A stretch of DNA of 64,000 nucleotides from Streptomyces sp. cg36. GTDB lineage: Bacteria > Actinomycetota > Actinomycetes > Streptomycetales > Streptomycetaceae. The stretch lies in contig NZ_CP163520.1 in the NCBI RefSeq assembly GCF_041080675.1, positions 5,890,001-5,954,000 of the forward strand, in the 5' to 3' direction. Below are positions 7,864 through 16,061 of this stretch, in pieces (the stretch's first letter is position 1; each line of letters opens with the position of its first letter). Under the pieces are notes generated by a model that worked only from the letters and a program-made list of their open reading frames with translations, was not told the DNA's origin and did not search any database. The position numbers and the translations under genes were made by a program.

Positions 7864-8652
7864 GTGACCGACAACAAGGTTCCGTACGTCCCCGGGCACG
7901 GCCTGCTCGCCGGCCGCACCGCCGTCGTCACCGCCGCCGCCGGGGCCGGGATCGGCGGCGCGACCGCCCGCCGCCTCCTGGAGGAGGGCGCGCGCGTCCT
8001 GCTGAGCGACGCCCACGCCCGCCGCCTCAAGGAGAGCGAACGGGCCCTCGCCGAGGAGTTCGGGGCCGCGGCCGTGGCCGCGCTGCCCTGCGACGTCACC
8101 GACGAGCGCCAGGTGGGCGCGGTGTTCGCGGAGGCCGTACGGCTGCACGGCGGCCTCGACGTCGTCGTCAACAACGCGGGCCTCGGCGGCACCGCGGCCC
8201 TCGTCGACATGAGCGACGAGCAGTGGGACAAGGTCCTGGACACCACCCTGGGCGGCACCTTCCGCTGCACCCGGGCGGCCCTGCGCGCCTTCCGGGACTC
8301 CGGGCGCGGCGGCGTGATCGTCAACAACGCGTCCGTCGTCGGCTGGCGCGCCCAGGCCGGGCAGGCCCACTACGCCGCCGCCAAGGCGGGCGTCATGGCG
8401 CTCACCCGGTGCGCGGCCGTGGAGGCCGCCGCGTACGGGGTGCGGGTCAACGCGGTCGCGCCCTCCCTCGCCCTGCACCCCCACCTGGCCAAGGTCACCT
8501 CCGCCGAACTCCTGGCGGAGCTCGCCGCGGGGGAGGCGTTCGGCCGGCCCGCCGAACCCTGGGAGGTGGCCAACGTGATCGTCTTCCTGGCCAGCGGCTA
8601 CTCCTCGTATCTGACCGGAGAGGTCGTCTCGGTCAGCAGCCAGCACCCCTAG
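7864..8652 (+). CDS. ipdF: SDR-family dehydrogenase, IpdF-like
   Basis: A 262-residue short-chain dehydrogenase from GTG 7864. It has a variant Rossmann loop (TAAAGAGIGG), the structural NNAG motif, and the catalytic Ser with YAAAK (HYAAAKAGVMALTR). The KstR2-regulon counterpart IpdF (Rv3559c) acts as a hydroxyacyl-CoA dehydrogenase in HIP breakdown; the role here is inferred from position. First gene of the rightward operon, 13 bp after the operator, followed by the TetR regulator and thiolase. The very short leader suggests a leaderless or near-leaderless transcript. Confidence 0.7.
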   Translation: MTDNKVPYVPGHGLLAGRTAVVTAAAGAGIGGATARRLLEEGARVLLSDAHARRLKESERALAEEFGAAAVAALPCDVTDERQVGAVFAEAVRLHGGLDVVVNNAGLGGTAALVDMSDEQWDKVLDTTLGGTFRCTRAALRAFRDSGRGGVIVNNASVVGWRAQAGQAHYAAAKAGVMALTRCAAVEAAAYGVRVNAVAPSLALHPHLAKVTSAELLAELAAGEAFGRPAEPWEVANVIVFLASGYSSYLTGEVVSVSSQHP

Positions 8653-8678
8653 CGCCGGGCGTTGACGACAATGGGCCC

Positions 8679-9290
8679 GTGCCGAAGAACAAGAAGCAGC
8701 AGGTGACCGCCGCCGCCGAGCGGCGCGACGAACTCCTGGCCACCGCGGCCGAGGTGTTCGCCGCCCAGGGCTACAACGCCACCACCGTCCGCCGTATCGC
8801 GGACGAGGCGGGCATGCTCGCGGGCAGCCTCTACTACCACTTCGATTCCAAGGAATCGATGCTCGACGAGATCCTCTCGACCTTCCTGACCGAGCTGTGG
8901 GACGGGTACGACGCCGTGCTCGCCGCCGGGCTGGGGCCCAGGGAGACGATCGAGGCGCTGGTCACCGAGTCGTTCCGGGAGATCGACCGGCACCGGGCCG
9001 CCGTCGCGATCTACCAGAAGGAGTCCCGCCACCTCGCCGCGCTGCCCCGCTTCCACTATCTCGCCGACTCGCAGCGCAGGTTCGAGCGGGCCTGGCTCGG
9101 GACGCTGGAGCGCGGGGTGGCCGCCGGGGCCTTCCGGGCGGACCTGGACGTCCGCCTCACCTACCGGTTCGTGCGGGACACGGTGTGGGTGGCCGCGTCC
9201 TGGTACCGGCCCGGTGGCCAGCACGGCCCGGAGGAGATCGCCCGCCAGTACCTCTCGATGGTCCTGGACGGAATCGCCGTACGCGAGTAG
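8679..9290 (+). CDS. kstR2: TetR-family repressor, KstR2-like
   Basis: A 203-residue TetR regulator. GTG 8679 (PKNKKQQVTAAAERR) is chosen because it gives the standard TetR length and starts just before the HTH. The N-terminal helix-turn-helix reads AAEVFAAQGYNATTVRRIADEAGMLAGSLYYHF (first part of the domain, residues about 20-52); the rest is the ligand-binding helical domain. KstR2 of mycobacteria and rhodococci is about 200 residues, lies among the same gene set and is released by HIP-CoA. The matched palindromes at 7831-7850 and 16024-16043 are its likely targets, which also makes it autoregulated through the ipdF promoter. Confidence 0.75.
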   Translation: MPKNKKQQVTAAAERRDELLATAAEVFAAQGYNATTVRRIADEAGMLAGSLYYHFDSKESMLDEILSTFLTELWDGYDAVLAAGLGPRETIEALVTESFREIDRHRAAVAIYQKESRHLAALPRFHYLADSQRRFERAWLGTLERGVAAGAFRADLDVRLTYRFVRDTVWVAASWYRPGGQHGPEEIARQYLSMVLDGIAVRE

Positions 9291-9315
9291 CCAGCCCGCA
9301 CGCGAAGGAGCCGGA

Positions 9316-10473
9316 ATGTCCGAGGCATACGTGGTCGAAGCGGTCCGCACCCCGGTGGGGCGGCGCGGGGGCGGACTCGCACGGGTCCACCCGGCCGACC
9401 TGGGGGCGCACGTCCTCACCGCGCTCATGGCCCGCACCGGGATCGACCCGGCCGCCGTCGACGACGTCGTCTTCGGCTGCCTGGACGCGGTCGGGCCGCA
9501 GGCCGGCGACATCGCCCGCACCGCGTGGCTGGCGGCCGGGCTGCCGCAGGAGGTGCCCGGCGTCACCGTCGACCGCCAGTGCGGCTCGTCCCAGCAGGCC
9601 GTGCACTTCGCCGCGCAGGGCGTGCTCTCCGGCACCCAGGACCTGGTGGTCGCGGGCGGCACCCAGAACATGTCGATGGTCCCCATCGCCTTCGCCTCCC
9701 GGCGGGCCGCCGAACCGCTCGGCCTGACCGAGGGCCCCTTCGCGGGCTCGGCGGGCTGGCGGGCGCGGTACGGGGACCGGCCCGTCGACCAGTTCCACGG
9801 CGCCGAGCTGATCGCCGAGCGGTGGGGGATCACCCGCGAGGCCCAGGAGGAGTTCGCGCTCCGCTCCCACCGGCGGGCCCTGCGCGCACTCGACGAGGGC
9901 CGCTTCGCCCGCGAGAGCGTGGCCTACGGCGAGGTGGACGCGGACGAGGGGCCGCGCCGCGACACCAGCGCGGCGAAGATGGCGGCGCTCGAGCCGGTCG
10001 TGGCGGGCGGCACGATCACGGCCGCCTGCTCCTCCCAGATCTCGGACGGCGCCGCCGCGATGCTGCTGGCGAGCGAGCGGGCGGTGCGCGAGCACGGGCT
10101 CACCCCGCGCGCCCGGATCCACCACCTCTCGGTGCGCGGCGAGGACCCCATCCGGATGCTGTCGGCCCCGATCCCGGCGACCGCGCACGCGCTGCGCCGG
10201 ACCGGTCTGTCCATCGACGACATCGACCTCGTCGAGATCAACGAGGCGTTCGCGCCGGTGGTGCTCGCCTGGCTGCGCGAGACCGGCGCCGACCCGGACC
10301 GGGTCAACGTCAACGGCGGCGCCATCGCGCTCGGCCACCCGCTGGGCGCCACCGGGGTGCGGCTGATGACGACGCTGCTGCACGAGCTGGAGCGCACCGG
10401 CGGAAGGTATGGGCTCCAGACCATGTGCGAGGGCGGCGGCCAGGCGAACGTCACGGTCATAGAGCGGCTCTGA
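9316..10473 (+). CDS. fadA6: Acetyl-CoA acetyltransferase / thiolase, FadA6-like
   Basis: A 385-residue thiolase starting at ATG 9316 behind GAAGGAG. Catalytic residues are visible: nucleophile Cys89 in VDRQCGSSQQ, the His of GGAIALGHPLGATG, and the final Cys in MCEGGGQANV. In the KstR2 regulon FadA6 performs thiolysis late in C/D-ring degradation. The gene lies 25 bp after the TetR gene and closes the ipdF-kstR2-fadA6 operon. A general beta-ketothiolase role cannot be excluded from sequence alone. Confidence 0.8.
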   Translation: MSEAYVVEAVRTPVGRRGGGLARVHPADLGAHVLTALMARTGIDPAAVDDVVFGCLDAVGPQAGDIARTAWLAAGLPQEVPGVTVDRQCGSSQQAVHFAAQGVLSGTQDLVVAGGTQNMSMVPIAFASRRAAEPLGLTEGPFAGSAGWRARYGDRPVDQFHGAELIAERWGITREAQEEFALRSHRRALRALDEGRFARESVAYGEVDADEGPRRDTSAAKMAALEPVVAGGTITAACSSQISDGAAAMLLASERAVREHGLTPRARIHHLSVRGEDPIRMLSAPIPATAHALRRTGLSIDDIDLVEINEAFAPVVLAWLRETGADPDRVNVNGGAIALGHPLGATGVRLMTTLLHELERTGGRYGLQTMCEGGGQANVTVIERL

Positions 10474-10538
10474 GCAGGCCGGATGAGGGACGTGGTACAG
10501 TTTGGGCGTTGCAGTTGTGGTACCCATAGACTTTATGT

Positions 10539-10581
10539 GCGCCTGACCGGAATGTTCCGACTCAGGCGCATTATTGTTTTT
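10539..10581 (+). terminator. Hairpin with T-rich tail in the cold-shock gene leader
   Basis: GCGCCTGA (10539-10546) pairs exactly with TCAGGCGC (10562-10569), enclosing an inner CGGAA/TTCCG stem. It is followed by ATTATTGTTTTT (10570-10581), a T-tract rare in this genome. It either terminates the thiolase operon or acts as an attenuator in the cold-shock mRNA leader. Two GTGGTAC copies (10492-10498, 10517-10523) precede it. Confidence 0.6.
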
Positions 10582-10625
10582 CCGGCTTTCTCCGGATGGG
10601 GCCCCTACCTATTCAGGAGAATGAC

Positions 10626-10829
10626 ATGGCTACTGGCACCGTGAAGTGGTTCAACTCGGAAAAGGGCTTCGGCTTCATCGAGCAGGACGGCGGCGGCCCG
10701 GACGTCTTCGCCCACTACTCGAACATCGCCTCCTCCGGCTTCCGTGAGCTCCTGGAGGGCCAGAAGGTCTCCTTCGAGGTCACCCAGGGCCAGAAGGGCC
10801 TGCAGGCGGAGAACATCGTTCCCGCCTGA
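10626..10829 (+). CDS. Cold-shock protein (CspA/ScoF family)
   Basis: A 67-residue single cold-shock domain protein. ATG 10626 follows AGGAGA; an in-frame upstream start would add ten residues absent from the family. RNA-binding motifs RNP1 (KGFGFIE) and RNP2 (DVFAHYS) are intact, preceded by [11 protein letters not shown]. It binds single-stranded RNA/DNA as an RNA chaperone. The hairpin with T-tract upstream and a strong hairpin downstream suggest a short, structured transcript. The DEAD-box helicase 95 bp downstream is a natural partner, and Streptomyces often pair such genes. Confidence 0.95.
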   Translation: MATGTVKWFNSEKGFGFIEQDGGGPDVFAHYSNIASSGFRELLEGQKVSFEVTQGQKGLQAENIVPA

Positions 10830-10847
10830 TCTTCGGCGAATTCCGCA

Positions 10848-10881
10848 GCCGGGGCCCGCACCGCGAGGTGCGGGTCCCGGC
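10848..10881 (+). terminator. Hairpin after the cold-shock gene
   Basis: GCCGGGGCCCGCACC (10848-10862) and GGTGCGGGTCCCGGC (10867-10881) form a 15-bp stem, one position being a G-U pair in RNA, with loop GCGA. It separates the csp gene from the helicase gene and probably limits readthrough. Confidence 0.75.
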
Positions 10882-10923
10882 TTGCGTGCTGTCCGTCCCC
10901 CGGGCCCAGGAAGGCACTTCCTC

Positions 10924-12567
10924 ATGACGCGCACGACCTCCCGCAAGCGCTCCAGCTCCAACTCCGCCAAGCCCTCGGCAAAGCCCGCGCGCGGCCGGAC
11001 CGTACAGCCGCAGGGTGAGTTCACCCTGCCCGAGACCGTGACGCCCGCGCTCCCCGCCGTGGCCGCCTTCGCCGACCTCGACATGCCCGCCGGGCTGCTG
11101 AAGACGCTGGCCGCGCAGGGCGTCACCGAGCCGTTCCCGATCCAGGCGGCCACCCTGCCGAACTCGCTGGCCGGCCGCGACATCCTCGGCCGGGGCCGCA
11201 CCGGTTCCGGCAAGACCCTCGCCTTCGGCCTCGCGCTGCTCGCCCGCACCGCCGGGCACCGCGCCGAGCCGAAGGCGCCGCTCGCGCTGGTGCTGGTGCC
11301 GACGCGGGAGCTGGCGCAGCAGGTCACCGACGCGCTCACGCCGTACGCGACCGCCGTCAACCTGCGGCTCACCACCGTCGTCGGCGGCCTCTCGCTCACC
11401 AAGCAGGCCGGTGCGCTGCGGCGCGGCGCCGAGGTCCTGGTGGCCACCCCCGGCCGCCTCAAGGACCTCATAGACCGCGGCGACTGCGACCTGGGCCGGG
11501 TCCGCGTCACGGTCCTCGACGAGGCCGACCAGATGGCCGACATGGGCTTCATGCCGCAGGTCACGGCGCTGCTCAAGCAGGTCGAGCCGGACGGCCAGCG
11601 GATGCTGTTCTCGGCGACCCTGGACAAGAACATCGACCGGCTGGTCCGGATGTTCCTGACCGACCCGGTGGTCCACTCGGTCGACCCCTCGGCGGGCGCG
11701 GTCACGACGATGGAGCACCACGTGCTCTACGTCCAGGACGAGACCGACAAGAAGGCCGTCACCGCCCGCATCGCGGCGCGCGACGGCCGCGTGATCATGT
11801 TCATGGACACCAAGCGCTCGGTGGACCGCCTCGTCAAGCGCCTGCTCGCGAGCGGCGTCCTGGCCGCGGGCCTGCACGGCGGACGCTCCCAGCCGCAGCG
11901 CAACCGCACCCTGGAGCAGTTCAAGAACGGCCAGGTCACCGCGTTGATCGCGACGAACGTGGCGGCCCGCGGCATCCACGTCGACGACCTCGACCTGGTC
12001 GTCAACGTGGACCCGCCGACCGACCACAAGGACTACCTCCACCGCGGCGGGCGCACCGCCCGCGCGGGCGAGTCCGGCAGCGTGGTCACGCTGGTCCTGC
12101 CCGAGCAGAAGCGCGAGATGAGCCGGCTGATGTCGTTCGCGGGCATCCGTCCGCGCACCGCCGAGGTCAAGTCGAGCGACGAGGAGCTCGTACGGGTCAC
12201 GGGCGCGCGCGAGCCGTCCGGCGTCCCGGTCGTCGTCGAGGTCCCGGTCCAGCAGCAGGCTCCCGCCTCGGGCGGCGGCCGTGGCCGCGGCCGTGGCTCG
12301 CGCTCCTCGGGCGCGCGCGGCTCCTCGGGCCGCTCCGGCCAGTCGCAGGGCGCCCGCACGCAGTCCGGCGCCCCGGCCCGCTCCGGCCAGTCCCAGGGCA
12401 CCCGGACGCAGTCCGCCTCCCGCTCCGGCCAGTCGCAGGGCGCGCGCGCCCAGGGCGGGGCCCAGGGCAGCCGGTCCGGTCAGCCGCAGGGTGCCCGCGC
12501 GGCGGGCGGCGGCGCCCGGCGCGGCGGCCGTCCCCAGGGCGGCGGCCGCCGGGGCGCGACCGCCTAG
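10924..12567 (+). CDS. DEAD-box ATP-dependent RNA helicase
   Basis: A 547-residue helicase from ATG 10924. Motifs in order: Q-motif (FPIQAATLP), Walker A GRTGSGKT with Lys97, PTRELA, TPGR, DEAD at 199-202, SAT, ARGI and HRGGRTARAG. The last 110 residues or so are a low-complexity Gly/Arg/Ser/Gln tail with repeated SGQSQGARTQ-type units, a probable RNA-binding extension. Likely unwinds structured RNA in cold or ribosome assembly together with the upstream cold-shock protein. A long perfect hairpin follows the stop. Confidence 0.95.
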   Translation: MTRTTSRKRSSSNSAKPSAKPARGRTVQPQGEFTLPETVTPALPAVAAFADLDMPAGLLKTLAAQGVTEPFPIQAATLPNSLAGRDILGRGRTGSGKTLAFGLALLARTAGHRAEPKAPLALVLVPTRELAQQVTDALTPYATAVNLRLTTVVGGLSLTKQAGALRRGAEVLVATPGRLKDLIDRGDCDLGRVRVTVLDEADQMADMGFMPQVTALLKQVEPDGQRMLFSATLDKNIDRLVRMFLTDPVVHSVDPSAGAVTTMEHHVLYVQDETDKKAVTARIAARDGRVIMFMDTKRSVDRLVKRLLASGVLAAGLHGGRSQPQRNRTLEQFKNGQVTALIATNVAARGIHVDDLDLVVNVDPPTDHKDYLHRGGRTARAGESGSVVTLVLPEQKREMSRLMSFAGIRPRTAEVKSSDEELVRVTGAREPSGVPVVVEVPVQQQAPASGGGRGRGRGSRSSGARGSSGRSGQSQGARTQSGAPARSGQSQGTRTQSASRSGQSQGARAQGGAQGSRSGQPQGARAAGGGARRGGRPQGGGRRGATA

Positions 12568-12578
12568 GCAGGTCCTCA

Positions 12579-12614
12579 CCCGGTGGACGGGCTCGCACGA
12601 GCCCGTCCACCGGG
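12579..12614. terminator. Bidirectional terminator, 17-bp perfect stem
   Basis: CCCGGTGGACGGGCTCG (12579-12595) and its exact complement (12598-12614) flank a 2-nt CA centre. It lies between the rightward helicase gene and the leftward ipdC-like gene and can serve both. Confidence 0.8.
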
Positions 12615-12627
12615 GCGCGGGCGGAGG

Positions 12628-13677
12628 TCACAGCGGGGCCCGCAGGGCCGCCAGGACCTCCTCCGCCTCGCGCATCACCCGCTCCACCAGCTCGGCGCAG
12701 CTGGGCAGGTCCTCGATGACGCCCGCCACCTGGCCGCCGGCCATCACGCCGAGGTCGGTGCGGCCGTCCACCATGGACGCCTTCAGGAGCATCGGGGTGT
12801 TGGCCGCGAGCAGCACCTGACTCCACGTCAGGTCCTTGCCGTGCCTCATCGCCCGCCCGTCCCGCAGCATCCGGGGCCAGGACAGCCCCGACAGCGAGCG
12901 GAACGCCGCCGCGTGCCGCACCGCCCGCGCCAGCGCCCGTACCCGGCCCGCCCGTTCCAGCGCGTCCACCAGCTCGGTGCGCAGCATCCGGTGCGGCAGG
13001 CCGTCCACCGCCCGGGTCACCGTCACGTCCTTGACGGTCGCCGCCAGATAGCGGGCCTTCACCGCGTCCGGCACCGTCGAGTCCGCCGTGAGCAGGAACC
13101 GGGTGCCCATGGCGACCCCGGCCGCCCCGTAGGCCAGCGCCGCCACCAGGCCGCGCCCGTCGTGGAAGCCCCCGGCCGCGATCACCGGGATGTCCACCGC
13201 GTCCACCACCTGCGGCAGCAGGACCGTCGTCGCCACGTCGCCGGTGTGCCCGCCGCCCTCGCCGCCCTGCACGATCACCGCGTCCGCGCCCCACGCCGCC
13301 ACCTTCTCGGCGTGCCGCCGCGCCCCGACGGACGGCACGACCACCACGCCCGCGTCCTTCAGCTCGGCGATCAGCTCCCGGGAGGGGGCGAGCGCGAACG
13401 ACGCCACCCGCACCCCCTCCGCCACGATGATCCGCACCCGCTCCCGCGCGTCGCCCGCGTCCGCCCGCAGGTTCACCCCGAACGGCGCGTCCGTACGGGA
13501 CTTGACCTCCCGCACCGCCGAGCGCAGCGCCTGCGGGCTCATCGTCGCCGAGGCGAGGATGCCGAGCGCCCCGGCGCGGGCGGTGGCCGACACCAGGCGC
13601 GGCCCGGCCACCCAGCCCATCCCGGTCTGCACGACCGGGTGGCGCACCCCGGTCAGCCGGGTCAGCGCGGTCTCCAT
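12628..13677 (-). CDS. ipdC: Nitronate monooxygenase-fold flavoprotein, IpdC-like
   Basis: A 349-residue TIM-barrel flavoprotein of the NMO/2-nitropropane dioxygenase superfamily from ATG 13677. FMN-site hallmarks are visible: QTGMGWVAGPRL at the N-terminus, QGGEGGGHTGD, and IPVIAAGGFHDGRGLVAALAYGAAGVAMGT (phosphate-binding part). Actinobacterial IpdC (Rv3553) has the same fold, a similar length, and the same position directly after ipdA and ipdB. It acts as a reductase between the EchA20 and IpdAB ring-opening steps. ATG overlaps the ipdB stop (ATGA). Confidence 0.8.
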   Translation of the reverse strand: METALTRLTGVRHPVVQTGMGWVAGPRLVSATARAGALGILASATMSPQALRSAVREVKSRTDAPFGVNLRADAGDARERVRIIVAEGVRVASFALAPSRELIAELKDAGVVVVPSVGARRHAEKVAAWGADAVIVQGGEGGGHTGDVATTVLLPQVVDAVDIPVIAAGGFHDGRGLVAALAYGAAGVAMGTRFLLTADSTVPDAVKARYLAATVKDVTVTRAVDGLPHRMLRTELVDALERAGRVRALARAVRHAAAFRSLSGLSWPRMLRDGRAMRHGKDLTWSQVLLAANTPMLLKASMVDGRTDLGVMAGGQVAGVIEDLPSCAELVERVMREAEEVLAALRAPL

Positions 13678-14396
13678 CAGGCCGGCACCTCCCGCTCGCG
13701 CTGTCCCCGGGGGTCCAGCACCTCGCGGATCAGCCGGAGTTCCTCCCCGGTGGGGTCCCGGGTGAGGGGCACCCGGTCCGCCACCGCCAGCTCGAACCCG
13801 GTCGCCGCCCGCACCCGCTCCACGCTCACGCCCGGGTGCAGCGACACCAGGCGCATCGAGTGGTCCGGGGTGGCGAAGTCGAAGACGCCGAGGTCGCTGA
13901 CGACGCGCGGGATGCGGTGGTAGCGGGCGCCGATCCCGGCCGCCCGGTCGTAGCCGACCCCGCACACCATGTCGACCCGCTCGACGAACACCCGGGGCGA
14001 GTGCCGGGGCACCCAGTAACTCACCGGATTGTTCAGGGTGTTGACGGGCGCGCCCCGCACCCCGAGGAGCTGGCGGGCGGGCGCCGCCCAGTCGCCGACG
14101 CAGGAGATGTTCTGGTTGCCGAACCGGTCGAGCTGGCTCGCCCCCATCATCACGTGCCGCCGTCCGCCGGTGACCAGGGTCAGATGCCTGCGGTACGGGA
14201 GCCAGCCCTCGGCCGTACCGTCCGGGCCGACCAGGGTCGCCTCGCCGTCGGTGAGCAGCAGGTCGGGGGAGAAGGTGTGCCGGGCGAGCCGGGCGCCGAT
14301 CCCCGGGATCAGCCCCATCGGGCTCGCCAGCACCTCCCCGTCGCCCCGCCACGCCTCGGCGCAGGCGATCACACAGTACTCGGCGCGGCTGATCAC
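13677..14396 (-). CDS. ipdB: CoA-transferase-fold hydrolase beta subunit, IpdB-like
   Basis: A 239-residue class I CoA-transferase-type beta subunit. GTG 14396 overlaps the TGA of ipdA (GTGA). Recognisable: LTDGEATLVG, VMMGASQLDRFGNQNIS, CVGDWAAPARQLLGVRGAP and VVSDLGVFDF. In steroid degraders IpdAB has lost CoA-transferase activity and instead hydrolyses the last carbocyclic ring (COCHEA-CoA). Size, the paired alpha-subunit gene and flanking ipdC/echA20 homologues support this over a generic 3-oxoacid CoA-transferase. Confidence 0.8.
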   Translation of the reverse strand: MISRAEYCVIACAEAWRGDGEVLASPMGLIPGIGARLARHTFSPDLLLTDGEATLVGPDGTAEGWLPYRRHLTLVTGGRRHVMMGASQLDRFGNQNISCVGDWAAPARQLLGVRGAPVNTLNNPVSYWVPRHSPRVFVERVDMVCGVGYDRAAGIGARYHRIPRVVSDLGVFDFATPDHSMRLVSLHPGVSVERVRAATGFELAVADRVPLTRDPTGEELRLIREVLDPRGQREREVPA

Positions 14397-15235
14397 TCGG
14401 TCTCCTCGTGCCAGGCGTGGACCGCCGACTGGTAGGACTTCTCGTCGGGCCCGGAGAGGAAGCGCGCGGCGAACTCGGGCCAGGGCGTGCTCGCGTACAG
14501 CTTCTGGAACGGCTCGTCGCGCCCGTAGTCCGGCGCGCAGGAGGTGAAGTGCGCCCCGTTGGGCGCCTCGACGACCCCCGTGACCGAGTGCCGCCCGACC
14601 AGCAGGGTCTGCACCGCCGCGTCCGCGAAGCCGTCCACCAGCCGCTCGCAGGAGACATAGGCGGCGTCGGCGGCCTCGCAGAACAGGTCGTCGAAGTACG
14701 GGTCGGGGCCCAGGTACTGGGCGTTGCCGAGGCGGTCCGCGCGGTTGAGGTGGACCAGCGCCGCGTCCAGGCGCAGCGCGGGCACCGCCACGAACGTCTC
14801 CCCGTCCTCGTACGGCGAGGTCACCGTGCGCAGTCCGGGGTTGACCCGCATGACGTCCGAGCCGAGCCCGGCCCGCACCGGCAGGAACGGCAGCCGGTTG
14901 GCGGCGGCGTGCAGTCCCCACATGAACATCGCCTCGTCGAGCTCGGTGAACGCGAACGCCCCGGCCTCGCGCGCCGCCCGGAAACGCGGCTCCAGCGGGA
15001 TCGAGTCGAGCGTGGCGAACGGGGCGACGAGCCGCCCGATCCGTCCGGCGGCGGCCAGCAGCCCCACGTCCGGGCCGCCGTAGGAGACGACCGTCAGATC
15101 GGTCACGGACGACCGCAGCACCGCTCTGACCAGCGCCATCGGCTTGCGGCGCGATCCCCAGCCGCCGATGCCGACGGTCATTCCGCTGCGCAGCCGCGCC
15201 ACCACGTCCTCGGGCGTCATGGTCTTGTCGCTCAT
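14393..15235 (-). CDS. ipdA: CoA-transferase-fold hydrolase alpha subunit, IpdA-like
   Basis: A 280-residue alpha subunit from ATG 15235. The GIGGWGSRRKPMALVRAVL region is the CoA-binding glycine loop of the family, and SYGGPDVGLL follows. Glu98 and Glu101 (TELDEAMFMWGL) lie where the essential glutamate of mycobacterial IpdA is expected; this is by analogy, not alignment. The gene overlaps echA20 upstream and ipdB downstream by 4 bp each, giving a tightly coupled four-gene operon. Confidence 0.8.
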   Translation of the reverse strand: MSDKTMTPEDVVARLRSGMTVGIGGWGSRRKPMALVRAVLRSSVTDLTVVSYGGPDVGLLAAAGRIGRLVAPFATLDSIPLEPRFRAAREAGAFAFTELDEAMFMWGLHAAANRLPFLPVRAGLGSDVMRVNPGLRTVTSPYEDGETFVAVPALRLDAALVHLNRADRLGNAQYLGPDPYFDDLFCEAADAAYVSCERLVDGFADAAVQTLLVGRHSVTGVVEAPNGAHFTSCAPDYGRDEPFQKLYASTPWPEFAARFLSGPDEKSYQSAVHAWHEETE

Positions 15236-16005
15236 GCCGGTACCTCCCCCTGCCGTTCCTTCGCGGGCCCGTCGCCGAAGGCGGCGCGGACCCGGTCCGC
15301 CACCCCGCTGAGGTTGGCCTCGAAGGTGAAGCCCTGCTCGTAGCGGTAGCTGCGGCGCACGTCGACGGGGTCGATGCCGTTGATGGCGGACTTGGCGAGC
15401 CGGAGCAGCGAGCCGTCCTTGCGGGCGATCTCCCCGGCCAGCTCCAGCGCGGCGGCGCGCGGATCGCCGCCCGGGACCACCCGCCACACCGAGCCGTGCG
15501 CGTGCAGCTCCCGGGCCGTGACCGTGCGGGAGGTGTAGTACAGCGCGCGCATCAGGTGCTGGGGGACGAGCCGGGCCAGATGGGTGGCGGCGCCGAGCGC
15601 GCCCCGGTCGAGCTCGGGCAGCCCGAAGACGGCGTCCTCGCTCGCCACGATCGCGTCGGCGTTGCCCGCCAGGCCCACCCCGCCGCCGAGGCAGAACCCG
15701 TGCACCGCCGCGACCACCGGGACCTCGCACTCGTACACCGCAGCGAACGCCTCGTAGCAGCCCCGGTTGGCGCCGAGGAGCGCGTCGTGGCCGGGGTCGC
15801 GCCGCAGCTCCTTGATGTCGACCCCGGCGTTGAACCCGCGCCCCTCGGCGGCCAGCACCACACAGCGCGCGGCCGGGTCGCGCCCGGCCGCGCGCACGGC
15901 GTCGGCCAGCTCGAACCAGCCCCGTACGGGCAGGGCGTTGACGGGCGGGAAGTCGACGGTGACGAGCGATATCCCCTTCTCGGGGCCGGTGGTGGAGACA
16001 CCCAT
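15232..16005 (-). CDS. echA20: Enoyl-CoA hydratase/isomerase family protein, EchA20-like
   Basis: A 257-residue crotonase-fold protein from ATG 16005. Contains AEGRGFNAGVDIKEL (first oxyanion-hole strand) and VHGFCLGGGVGLAGNADAIVA (second oxyanion-hole glycine pair). In the HIP pathway EchA20 hydrolyses ring D rather than hydrating a double bond. First gene of the leftward echA20-ipdA-ipdB-ipdC operon, 18 bp from the operator at 16024-16043, so repression by the KstR2-like protein is likely. Confidence 0.75.
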   Translation of the reverse strand: MGVSTTGPEKGISLVTVDFPPVNALPVRGWFELADAVRAAGRDPAARCVVLAAEGRGFNAGVDIKELRRDPGHDALLGANRGCYEAFAAVYECEVPVVAAVHGFCLGGGVGLAGNADAIVASEDAVFGLPELDRGALGAATHLARLVPQHLMRALYYTSRTVTARELHAHGSVWRVVPGGDPRAAALELAGEIARKDGSLLRLAKSAINGIDPVDVRRSYRYEQGFTFEANLSGVADRVRAAFGDGPAKERQGEVPA

Positions 16006-16023
16006 GGGCGGATCAGCTACCTT

Positions 16024-16043
16024 TCCACCAAACGTTTGTTAGG
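16024..16043. promoter_or_regulatory. Second KstR2-type operator (echA20 / SDR divergent promoter)
   Basis: TCCACCAAACGTTTGTTAGG matches the reverse complement of the 7831-7850 site at 16 of 20 positions. The 14-bp core AACAAACGTTTGGT (minus strand) fits 10 of 12 positions of the known KstR2 consensus, with a central palindrome CAAACGTTTG. It lies 18 bp from each of the divergent starts at 16005 and 16062. Confidence 0.75.
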
Positions 16044-16061
16044 TCAGGAAGGTAGCAGCGA

